Assembly: GCA_003525525.1 (NCBI GenBank)
Contig: DQED01000210.1
Location: forward strand, 3,773-8,793
Reading direction: 5' to 3'
DNA length: 5,021 nt
Source: Desulfovibrio sp.
GTDB lineage: Bacteria > Desulfobacterota > Desulfovibrionia > Desulfovibrionales > Desulfovibrionaceae
The position numbers and the translations under genes were made by a program. This document shows positions 1-4,993 of the stretch, piece after piece (the stretch's first letter is position 1; every line of letters starts with the position of its first letter). The notes beneath the pieces were generated by a model, which ran no database searches, was not told the DNA's origin, and saw only the letters and a list, made by a program, of their open reading frames with translations.

Positions 1-1525
1 GGTCGGCGATGTCGGAAATGACCGTGGTGATGGCCCCGATTTCCCGCGCTTGGCCGCCGAGCGCGTCCATGCCCTGGCGCATTTCCTGGGACAGGGCGTT
101 GATGCGGGCGATGGAGGCGGCCACCTCGGACACGGCGGCGTCGCCCTGGCGGGCCTTGTCCAGGGCCGCGGCGGCGTCGTCGGCCACATCCTTGGCCTGG
201 CCGGACATGTCGCGGGCCCGGGCGTCCATGTCGGCCATGGCGTCGCCCGAGGCCGCGAGCTTGCCGGTCTGGAACTGGGCTCCGCGCGAGGCCTTGGTGA
301 CGAGCCCGGAGAGCGCGCTCGTGGCCAAGGCCACGGCCCTGGCCACGTCTTCGGCCTGGCGGCCGAGCGTGAGCAGGTTGCCGCGCTGGCGGTCGATTTT
401 TTCCTGCATTTTCCGGGCGCTCGTGAGGTCCGTGTAGAAGCCGAACAGCCCGAGCGGCTGGCCTGCGTCGTCGGCGATGGGCGTGGCCGAAACACGGACG
501 GTCTTGACGTCTCCGGAGGGGAGGGGGATGTCGATCTCGCCGTGGTAGGGTTGGCGGGTGCGGGCCGCCCGCTCCGTGCGGGTTTCGCGCGAGGGGTCGC
601 CGAAAAAGAGCTGGCCGGGCGTCATGCCGACGATGTCCGCGGGTTTTTCCGTCCGTTCCAACTGGTCGAGCAGCAACCGGTTCACATGGGTGATCCTGCC
701 GTTGGCGTCGAGGATAAGAAACGGCGACGTGTCGGCGATGGCGGCGATGACGCCCTCGATGAAGCAGAATTTGTCCTTGATGCCGGCGAGCATGCGCGTG
801 AGCGATTCCTTGAGCCGGCCGAGTTCGCCCGTGATCTCGCCCGAAAAGCGCGCCCGGAAATTGCCGCCGGCCACTTCCTCGGCAAAGGCGATGCACTGCG
901 TAAGAGGCACAAGGACCGTGCGGCGCAAGGCCAGGAACGCACACAGCCCGAGCAGCACGGCCAGGGCCAGGAACAGCCCCTGCACCAGCAGCAACGTATC
1001 CACGCGGGCCGCGGATTCTACCTGAAGCATGCCCACGGCCTTGTCCATGGCCGCGTTGACGCGTTCGCTGGCCGCAAGCAGCCCCGTGGCGTCACGGCCG
1101 TCCTGTTGCGCCGCCGTGGCCCGGATCATGCCTTCGTAGTCGCGCCACAGCCCGGCCACGGTCGCAAGCTGCGCGGCGACCTCCCCTGAGGGCACGGGCA
1201 GGGTGGCGCGGGGGCCGTCCGGGGCCAGCGTCGTCGGAGTCTGGCCGCCCACGCGCAGGGCTTCGAGGCTGGCCGTGAAAACGCTCATGGTGGCGTCGAG
1301 CTTTTGCAGCAAGGCGGCGTCGCGTTTGCCCGCGGCGGCAGCGAGAGCCGCCACAAGCGCCTCCTTGGCCATCTTCTGGGCGAGCATGCGCTGGCGGCCG
1401 GCGATGTTGACGACCAGGCCGTCGTGGCGCTGCCCGCGCGAGACGAGCCAGGTGGCGGCGAACAGGGCGGCGACGAGCAGGACCAGGGCCACGGTGGGGG
1501 CAAGGACTTTGATGCGAAGCGACAT
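1..1525 (-). CDS. Methyl-accepting chemotaxis protein with PilJ-type sensor, HAMP and PAS domains (partial, 3' end outside window)
   Basis: An inner-membrane chemoreceptor that would signal through CheW/CheA to the flagellar motor, or possibly to pili. The frame is open for 508 codons from the ATG at 1525 to the window edge, with no stop. Residues 7-28 form TM1. A periplasmic segment of about 33-172 begins with NIAGRQRMLAQKMAK (40-54), the hallmark of the PilJ/NarX-like sensor family. TM2 is about 177-200, followed by HAMP at about 201-252. A PAS domain spans about 255-368 (FLILDANGRITHVNR at 269-283, then GFYTDLT near 362-368). An Ala-rich coiled coil from about 375 ends at ISDIAD, just where the conserved QTNLLALNAAIEAARAGE-type tip should follow. 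GGAG at 1531-1534, five bases upstream, supports this start; a nearby ATG at about 1536 is out of frame. Known: PilJ-type sensors of some chemoreceptors (for example McpN of Pseudomonas aeruginosa) bind nitrate. Inferred: a nitrate or related ligand, given the cytochrome neighbours. Confidence 0.93.
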   Translation of the reverse strand, partial: MSLRIKVLAPTVALVLLVAALFAATWLVSRGQRHDGLVVNIAGRQRMLAQKMAKEALVAALAAAAGKRDAALLQKLDATMSVFTASLEALRVGGQTPTTLAPDGPRATLPVPSGEVAAQLATVAGLWRDYEGMIRATAAQQDGRDATGLLAASERVNAAMDKAVGMLQVESAARVDTLLLVQGLFLALAVLLGLCAFLALRRTVLVPLTQCIAFAEEVAGGNFRARFSGEITGELGRLKESLTRMLAGIKDKFCFIEGVIAAIADTSPFLILDANGRITHVNRLLLDQLERTEKPADIVGMTPGQLFFGDPSRETRTERAARTRQPYHGEIDIPLPSGDVKTVRVSATPIADDAGQPLGLFGFYTDLTSARKMQEKIDRQRGNLLTLGRQAEDVARAVALATSALSGLVTKASRGAQFQTGKLAASGDAMADMDARARDMSGQAKDVADDAAAALDKARQGDAAVSEVAASIARINALSQEMRQGMDALGGQAREIGAITTVISDIAD

Positions 1526-1530
1526 GGCGA

Positions 1531-1534
1531 CTCC
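1531..1534 (-). promoter_or_regulatory. Ribosome binding site of the chemoreceptor gene
   Basis: GGAG on the minus strand, five bases before the ATG at 1525. It decides the start. The overlapping ATG at 1536-1534 is in another frame, and placing the start at 1525 puts TM1 right at the N terminus, as expected. Confidence 0.6.
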
Positions 1535-1609
1535 ATTGGCGGATGGTGTTTCCGCACCGCGCAGAAAGCGGGGGACGGCACTCCCGTGGCGCATACCATG
1601 GTTCTCTTT

Positions 1610-1770
1610 TGGATTGAAGAAAAAGTGCTATTTTGCGCGATGAATGTGGATTGTTGGTCATTATGCTATGATATTTGTAGTGATTGTCTGCTTCATATCG
1701 GTCATGCTGCATGCCGGGTTTTTCTGACGGTTCCGATGATCTTTGTGAGCTATTGTTCTTTTCTGGCGGC
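1610..1770. promoter_or_regulatory. AT-rich intergenic island, probable promoter region (chemoreceptor on minus; possible plus-strand promoter)
   Basis: This stretch is clearly richer in A+T than its GC-rich surroundings and has no convincing coding frame. On the minus strand it holds -10-like hexamers CATAAT (1665-1660) and TATCAT (1673-1668), about 135-145 bases upstream of the chemoreceptor start. The best -35 partner for the first is CAGACA at 1690-1685, with a long 19-bp spacer, so no clean sigma-70 promoter can be assigned. On the plus strand, TGC followed by TATGAT (1664-1672) is a good extended -10, without a recognisable -35 at the right distance. I found no sigma-54 (GG-N10-GC) element and only a poor sigma-28-like match. 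The island probably drives the chemoreceptor and may be bidirectional. Confidence 0.4.
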
Positions 1771-1789
1771 GATGACGCCGCGCTGTTTT

Positions 1790-1902
1790 CCGGACACGGA
1801 TTCCCCGGCCGGCGCCATGCATTCACGCAAAGGGATTCCTGAAGATGCGCAACGCGGTGCATGCGCTTCCCCTGGGGCGCGTTGCAGGAAGCGAGTGTCC
1901 GG
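1790..1902. other. Nested inverted repeats: possible structured RNA
   Basis: Two perfect 8-bp inverted repeats are nested. The outer pair is CCGGACAC (1790-1797) with GTGTCCGG (1895-1902); the inner pair is GCAACGCG (1849-1856) with CGCGTTGC (1878-1885). TTCCT (1836-1840) can also pair with AGGAA (1886-1890) directly below the inner stem. Together they could fold into one long arm about 113 bases across. No convincing gene covers the stretch. It lies downstream of a plus-strand extended -10 (1664-1672) and upstream of the hairpin at 1951-1986, so a plus-strand small RNA is conceivable. A folded minus-strand transcript, a palindromic repeat element or GC-rich coincidence are alternatives. It resembles no RNA family that I recognise. 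Confidence 0.25.
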
Positions 1903-1950
1903 CCTGTCGCGAAGGCTTTCGGCGGGAAGCGGCGTCGGCGCACGCCCGAA

Positions 1951-1986
1951 ACGGCGAAGCCCCCCTGCGGGAGGGGGCTTCGCCGT
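1951..1986 (-). terminator. Hairpin terminator after the octahaem cytochrome gene
   Basis: A perfect 14-bp stem, ACGGCGAAGCCCCC (1951-1964) with GGGGGCTTCGCCGT (1973-1986), closes an 8-base loop. It begins 22 bases beyond the stop codon of the octahaem cytochrome gene. On the minus strand the stem is followed only by TTCG, so the U-tract is poor. Termination may be leaky or need help, leaving some readthrough toward the chemoreceptor gene, which lies on the same strand. There is no T-tract on the plus side. Confidence 0.7.
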
Positions 1987-2008
1987 GTTGCGCAGGACGC
2001 ACGCGGGT

Positions 2009-3448
2009 CTACGGTTTCTTCGCGTCGAAGATCTCGGGCGGGCGGGCCGTGTCGCCGCCGGTGCCGGGGAAGTTGTCGTAGACGAAGGCCGGCGTGTTGG
2101 TGGCGCGCATCTGGTGCGCCTGCTCGCCAAGCTCGCACAGCCGCTTCTTGCACTCGTAGAACCCGTGCCACCAGGCGTAGTCCGGGGCCATCATGGCCGT
2201 GCCCATGCGGGCGCGCCGGCCCTCGTGGTGCCACAGCTCGTAGAAGTCCCACTGGAACTTGGTGTGGAAGAAGGGTTTTTCCGGCAGCAGCTTCTTGGCG
2301 TAGAGGTCGTCGAGCAGGGCCTTGGCCGGCTTGTAGTAGAGGTCGTTGTAGTTTTGGACCGCGGCGTCGATGCGGGCGTAGTGCGCGTCCGTCCAGGTGG
2401 CGCTGTGGCACTGGTTGCACACGGCCTGCATCTTCTTGCGTTCCACCTCCCAGTTGTTATGGGCCGGGAAGGCGGCGAAATCCTGGGGCCGCACGGTCAG
2501 CGGGGCCTGCAGTTCCCAGGACAGGCGTTCGGTCACGTCGTGGCTGCCGATGACCGGTCCCGCGCCGGACATGTGGCAGGAGGCGCAGGTCGGGCCGCGG
2601 TAGTCCACGCCCGGCGTCCAGGTGCCCGGGGCGGCGGTCCAGTTGTAGGTGTTGCCGAAGGCGGCGTAGATGTCGCCGTGCTTGGATTCGGTGTAGATCT
2701 CGATCTGCGGGTGGTCGGGGCCCAGGTGGCACTGGCCGCAGGCCTCGGGCTTGCGCGCGTCCATGACCGAGAAGCGGTGCCGCGTGTGGCAGCTCGTGCA
2801 GCTGCCGAGGCTGCCGTCGAGGTTGGCCCGCCCCACGCCGACGTTGGGCCAGGTGGCGGGGTCGAGCGTGCCCTTCGCGTCGGCCTTGAGCACCGTGCCG
2901 TGGCAGGCGTAGCAGCCCGTGGTCCTTTCAGTCGCGTCGTTTAAGCCCTGGTTGAGCCAGGGATCGATCTTCCAGATGATCTCCAGGGTGTTGGCGTGCT
3001 TGCTGCGGGAGTACTGCTTGACCTCGTCGGGGTGGCAGCGCGAGCAGTCCTTGGGCGTGACCACGCCGGCCACGGGAACGCGGTATTCGGCCGTGCCCCA
3101 CTTGTTGTCCGCGCGCTCGTACTGCTTGTAGTGCTTCTTGGCGACGTCGGGGTCGAAGTCCTGGGCCTGGTGGCAGTCGATGCAGGTGATGTTGGCCGCG
3201 GCGTGCCGGCTGGCGGCCCAGTCCGAGAAGATGCCCGGGGTTTCGACCTTGTGGCATTCGATGCAGGCTTGCGCCTGCTTGCTCATGCCGCGCTCGATGC
3301 GGAACTCCTTGACCTGGGGGAAATTCGCCTGAACCGTGTCCTTGGCCGGGACCGCGCCCTTGTTGTCCTGGGCCAGGGCAAAAAACGCCGTGCCGAGCAG
3401 CAGCGCGAGCCCTGCCGCCGTCGCCGTCCACCGTTTCGCCTTGTCCAT
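2009..3448 (-). CDS. haoA: Octahaem c-type cytochrome, hydroxylamine oxidoreductase (HAO) family, probable nitrite/hydroxylamine reductase
   Basis: A periplasmic multihaem enzyme of 479 residues. A signal peptide (basic start, hydrophobic 11-26, ALA|Q cleavage near 26/27) precedes eight CXXCH haem sites at Cys62, 89, 135, 179, 217, 237, 288 and 344. VGVGRANLDG (203-212) just before CTSCHTRHRFS (217-227) matches my recollection of HAO-family proteins. GPDHPQIE (243-250) and SKHG (255-258) before the seventh site parallel the HPEYE...GIHG...CxxCH arrangement of NrfA, so Asp245-His246 are likely distal active-site residues. The C-terminal part (about 355-445) has no haem sites and is probably helical, with APDYAWWHGFYE at 421-432. 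Oxidative HAO makes nitrite from hydroxylamine; the short epsilonproteobacterial type paired with a NapC/NrfH partner is thought to work reductively, forming ammonium. The anaerobic character and partner gene favour reduction here, though substrate is unproven. AAGGAGGAA lies five bases before the ATG. It is co-directional with the tetrahaem gene 150 bases upstream. Confidence 0.93.
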   Translation of the reverse strand: MDKAKRWTATAAGLALLLGTAFFALAQDNKGAVPAKDTVQANFPQVKEFRIERGMSKQAQACIECHKVETPGIFSDWAASRHAAANITCIDCHQAQDFDPDVAKKHYKQYERADNKWGTAEYRVPVAGVVTPKDCSRCHPDEVKQYSRSKHANTLEIIWKIDPWLNQGLNDATERTTGCYACHGTVLKADAKGTLDPATWPNVGVGRANLDGSLGSCTSCHTRHRFSVMDARKPEACGQCHLGPDHPQIEIYTESKHGDIYAAFGNTYNWTAAPGTWTPGVDYRGPTCASCHMSGAGPVIGSHDVTERLSWELQAPLTVRPQDFAAFPAHNNWEVERKKMQAVCNQCHSATWTDAHYARIDAAVQNYNDLYYKPAKALLDDLYAKKLLPEKPFFHTKFQWDFYELWHHEGRRARMGTAMMAPDYAWWHGFYECKKRLCELGEQAHQMRATNTPAFVYDNFPGTGGDTARPPEIFDAKKP

Positions 3449-3453
3449 GCCGC

Positions 3454-3462
3454 TTCCTCCTT
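3454..3462 (-). promoter_or_regulatory. Strong ribosome binding site of haoA
   Basis: AAGGAGGAA, nearly a full anti-16S complement, five bases before the start at 3448. It fixes the start and suggests that haoA is translated efficiently and independently of the upstream gene, as its 150-base distance requires. Confidence 0.8.
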
Positions 3463-3490
3463 GGCTGTCGTCGTCGCTGCCTGCGCCGCC

Positions 3491-3504
3491 CGGCCGTCCG
3501 GCCG
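3491..3504 (-). other. Small GC hairpin in the haoC-haoA spacer
   Basis: CGGCC (3491-3495) pairs with GGCCG (3500-3504) around a 4-base loop, inside the 150-base untranslated spacer between the two cytochrome genes. There is no T-tract, so it is not an intrinsic terminator. It could stabilise the haoA end of the message or mean nothing in such GC-rich DNA. No promoter and no small gene were seen in the spacer (3449-3598). Confidence 0.2.
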
Positions 3505-3598
3505 CCGCGTCTTGCCGCCGTGAAGCGCCGCGCTTCGTGTCGCGTCTTCTCGAAATGCGTATCCGTTACAGCATCCCCGAACCGGAGTCGTATGTGCA

Positions 3599-4144
3599 TC
3601 AGCCGCCCGTGGAATCGCAGGGCAGGTAGCGATAGTAGGGTCGCTGCACATGCACCAGATTCTGATGGCAGTCCGTGCAGCGTTTCTCGTAACCGGGCCT
3701 GGGATAGAGCACCTGGCGGTGCGCCAGCATGCCGCCCTGCTTGCGGGGCAGGTAGAGCAGGTTGCGGTGGCACTTGAGGCACTGGTCGTTCTTGATGTCC
3801 CGTGCGGCGCGGGCACGGTTGAGGGCGTGGTCGTATTGGGACTGGTCCTCGGTGAAGTGGGCGACGACGTCCTTGATGCCGTGCATGGTCTTGGCGAAGA
3901 AGAAGTCGTAGGTGTCGTGGGGGGCGGGCAGGTGGCAGTCCATGCAGTCGGCGACCACGCCTCGCGAATTGTTGGTGTGGGACGAGGTGCGCCAGGCGTT
4001 GTAGGCGGGCTGTATTTCGTGGCAGGAGGCGCAAAAGAGCGGCGTGGAGGTGCGTACCATCGTGTAGTAGGTCAGGCTGAAGAGGGGAAAGGCCAATAGA
4101 ACGCCGAGACAGACGAGCAACAAGGGCTTTCCGATCCGTTTCAT
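3599..4144 (-). CDS. haoC: NapC/NrfH-family membrane-anchored tetrahaem cytochrome c (quinol dehydrogenase)
   Basis: A 181-residue protein that should sit in the inner membrane with its haem domain in the periplasm, oxidising menaquinol and passing electrons to the octahaem enzyme encoded downstream. An uncleaved N-terminal helix (about 7-29) is followed by four CXXCH sites at Cys38, 67, 122 and 156. The segment CASCHEIQPAYNAWRTSSH (38-56), the DCMDCHLP segment (66-73) and the overall length fit the NapC/NirT/NrfH family. Conserved His residues between the haems (such as 56, 76, 88 and 106) are candidate axial ligands. The first site reads CHEI, where many relatives have CHEM or CHxM and the Met is the haem ligand in NrfH. 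GGGAGG at 4154-4159, nine bases upstream, supports this ATG, and an in-frame TGA 17 codons upstream excludes a much longer form. The symbol is by analogy with epsilonproteobacterial haoCA; nrfH- or cycB-like are alternatives. The partner is an octahaem HAO type with eight CXXCH sites and no CXXCK, so not the pentahaem NrfA. Confidence 0.92.
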   Translation of the reverse strand: MKRIGKPLLLVCLGVLLAFPLFSLTYYTMVRTSTPLFCASCHEIQPAYNAWRTSSHTNNSRGVVADCMDCHLPAPHDTYDFFFAKTMHGIKDVVAHFTEDQSQYDHALNRARAARDIKNDQCLKCHRNLLYLPRKQGGMLAHRQVLYPRPGYEKRCTDCHQNLVHVQRPYYRYLPCDSTGG

Positions 4145-4153
4145 GGACGCTGA

Positions 4154-4159
4154 CCTCCC
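4154..4159 (-). promoter_or_regulatory. Ribosome binding site of haoC
   Basis: GGGAGG on the minus strand, nine bases before the ATG at 4144. It is overlapped on its upstream side by the palindrome CCGGCCGG, which could partly hide it. Confidence 0.6.
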
Positions 4160-4192
4160 GGCCGGTACGAGAGCGGCAAACGCTTTGTCCTT

Positions 4193-4243
4193 TCACAAGA
4201 GCGCACACGACCGTTGGACTTCGAGGCGCTCCTCTCCCTCCAT
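4193..4243 (-). CDS. Possible 16-codon upstream reading frame in the haoC leader
   Basis: ATG at 4243 opens a 16-codon frame (MEGEERLEVQRSCALL) ending at TGA (4195-4193), inside the roughly 130-base leader expected from the promoter at 4282-4310. AAGGA lies seven bases before the ATG, which is good spacing for translation. The frame is the same as haoC, and its TGA is 16 sense codons before the haoC ATG. It has no run of one amino acid that would suggest classical attenuation. It may be a regulatory leader peptide or chance; I know no homologue. Confidence 0.25.
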   Translation of the reverse strand: MEGEERLEVQRSCALL

Positions 4244-4281
4244 GCTGCAATCCTTCGCGAAAACTGGTAGAACTTGTAGGA

Positions 4282-4310
4282 ATAACAGCACGAGCGGCGG
4301 GCCATGTCAA
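4282..4310 (-). promoter_or_regulatory. Sigma-70 promoter for the haoCA genes, with possible UP element
   Basis: On the minus strand a perfect -35, TTGACA (4310-4305), is followed after 17 bases by TGTTAT (4287-4282). That hexamer matches TATAAT at four of six positions and is preceded by an extended -10 TGC. Twelve bases upstream of the -35 is a run of eight A (minus strand, 4329-4322), in the place of a distal UP subsite. Transcription would start near 4275, giving a leader of about 130 bases before haoC. I found no complete FNR/CRP-type palindrome around it; only a lone TTGTGA half-site lies in the leader at about 4198-4193. Confidence 0.65.
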
Positions 4311-4381
4311 GGCCGCGCGCATTTTTTTTGGGAAGCCGCGCATCCTTCTTGCGGAAAACGGCTGCTCTGCGCGCAAGCCTG

Positions 4382-4390
4382 TGCTACGCT
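4382..4390 (+). promoter_or_regulatory. Weak candidate promoter for the EF-hand protein gene
   Basis: TGC followed by TACGCT resembles an extended -10 (4382-4390), 36 bases before the start codon. No convincing -35 lies 16-18 bases upstream. It would leave a short leader with the Shine-Dalgarno site in it. This is only the best match in the region, not a firm call. Confidence 0.25.
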
Positions 4391-4413
4391 TCGGCAACCC
4401 CGTAAACCCATTC

Positions 4414-4420
4414 AAGGAGG
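4414..4420 (+). promoter_or_regulatory. Ribosome binding site of the EF-hand protein gene
   Basis: AAGGAGG six bases before the ATG at 4427. It is a strong match with ideal spacing and supports this start, which also places a signal peptide at the N terminus. Confidence 0.8.
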
Positions 4421-4426
4421 CTTCCG

Positions 4427-4993
4427 ATGCGACACGCGATTTCGATGCTCGTGGCCGTGGTGGCCCTTGGCCTCGCCGTCAACGCTTTTGCCTGGAAAAA
4501 GCCGCCCTTTGCGAGCGTGGACAAAAACCGCGACGGGGTCATCGTGTTCGAGGAGATCGTGGTGTTCAACTCGGGCCTGACCATGGCGGTGTTCGCCGTC
4601 ATCGACCTCAACAAGGACGGCAGGATCGACAAGGCCGAATACGCGGCCATGGGCAGGGCCGCGGCCCGGGGCGCGAGAAAGGGCGTGCGCAAGGCCTGGT
4701 GGAAGTGCTCCGGCCGGGCGGGCATGGAACTCTACATGCGCGGCACGGACCTGCTGCTGGCTGGGCAAAACGCCGCAGCGGCCGCGACGCTGCGCGAGGC
4801 CGTGACCAAGCCGCTTTGCGTGGACTACTTAAGCTACGCCTACTACAACCTGGGCATAAGCTGCATGCGCCTCGGGGACGACGCCTGCGCCAGGGCCAGC
4901 CTGGAAAAGGCCCGCGCGCTCGACGTCAACAACGTGGTGCCGCCGAACGATTTCGGCCTGTCCGGCACGCCGCGCAGGGGCGGCATGCGCTGA
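4427..4993 (+). CDS. Secreted EF-hand protein with TPR-like C-terminal half, function unknown
   Basis: A 188-residue protein not assignable to a named family. Residues 1-22 form a signal peptide (hydrophobic 7-21, AFA|W cleavage), so it should be exported to the periplasm or beyond. Two canonical calcium-binding EF-hand loops follow: DKNRDGVIVFEE (32-43) and DLNKDGRIDKAE (60-71), each with acidic or Asn residues at loop positions 1, 3 and 5, Gly at 6, Ile at 8 and Glu at 12. Their starts are 28 residues apart, closer than in most paired EF-hands. A basic linker (81-93) leads to helical, Ala-rich repeats at about 97-128 and 132-168; the second (YAYYNLGISCMRLGDDACA) looks like a TPR. Cys94, 131, 146 and 154 could form disulfides. 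It is divergent from haoC across 282 bases and may share control. A calcium-responsive scaffold or protein-interaction role is plausible but unproven. Confidence 0.85.
   Translation: MRHAISMLVAVVALGLAVNAFAWKKPPFASVDKNRDGVIVFEEIVVFNSGLTMAVFAVIDLNKDGRIDKAEYAAMGRAAARGARKGVRKAWWKCSGRAGMELYMRGTDLLLAGQNAAAAATLREAVTKPLCVDYLSYAYYNLGISCMRLGDDACARASLEKARALDVNNVVPPNDFGLSGTPRRGGMR

Noticed and set aside
50..1189. Long plus-strand open frame opposite the chemoreceptor
   Set aside because: The minus-strand frame over the same bases encodes an unmistakable receptor (TM1, PilJ motif, HAMP, PAS). The plus-strand translation is low-complexity Gly/Ala/Arg/Val sequence typical of the reverse strand of a GC-rich gene.
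1695..1702. Sigma-28-like -10 (ACCGATAT on the minus strand) upstream of the chemoreceptor
   Set aside because: The expected TAAA-type -35 is not at the right spacing, and the site is 170 bases from the start codon.
1845..2081. 78-codon plus-strand frame in the intergenic gap, with a CPAC motif
   Set aside because: It runs through the terminator hairpin and into the antisense of haoA, lacks a good ribosome site and has no recognisable domain.
1304..2944. 546-codon plus-strand open frame spanning the gap and part of the octahaem gene
   Set aside because: It is antisense to eight-haem coding sequence and to the start of the receptor, has no supporting ribosome site, and its protein shows no domain, only Val/Gly/Ala/Arg-rich sequence.
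3599..4144. Reading the pair as nrfHA (pentahaem ammonia-forming nitrite reductase)
   Set aside because: The partner has eight CXXCH sites and no CXXCK or five-haem layout; its VGVGR...CTSCH...GPDHP features point to the HAO family instead.
4145..4195. TGA in frame upstream of haoC as a selenocysteine codon joining the small upstream frame to haoC
   Set aside because: haoC has its own ribosome site and a normal N-terminal membrane anchor at the ATG. A selenocysteine in front of it fits no known family member.
4290..4329. GGCC-stem followed by eight T on the plus strand, resembling an intrinsic terminator
   Set aside because: The stem needs a bulge and has about six pairs. No gene upstream on that strand would end here, and the same bases are better explained as the -35 and A-tract of the haoCA promoter.
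2928..4415. 495-codon minus-strand open frame overlapping both cytochrome genes
   Set aside because: It is out of frame with both CXXCH-bearing proteins, is Arg/Pro/His-rich and crosses their start and stop signals. It is a frame shadow.
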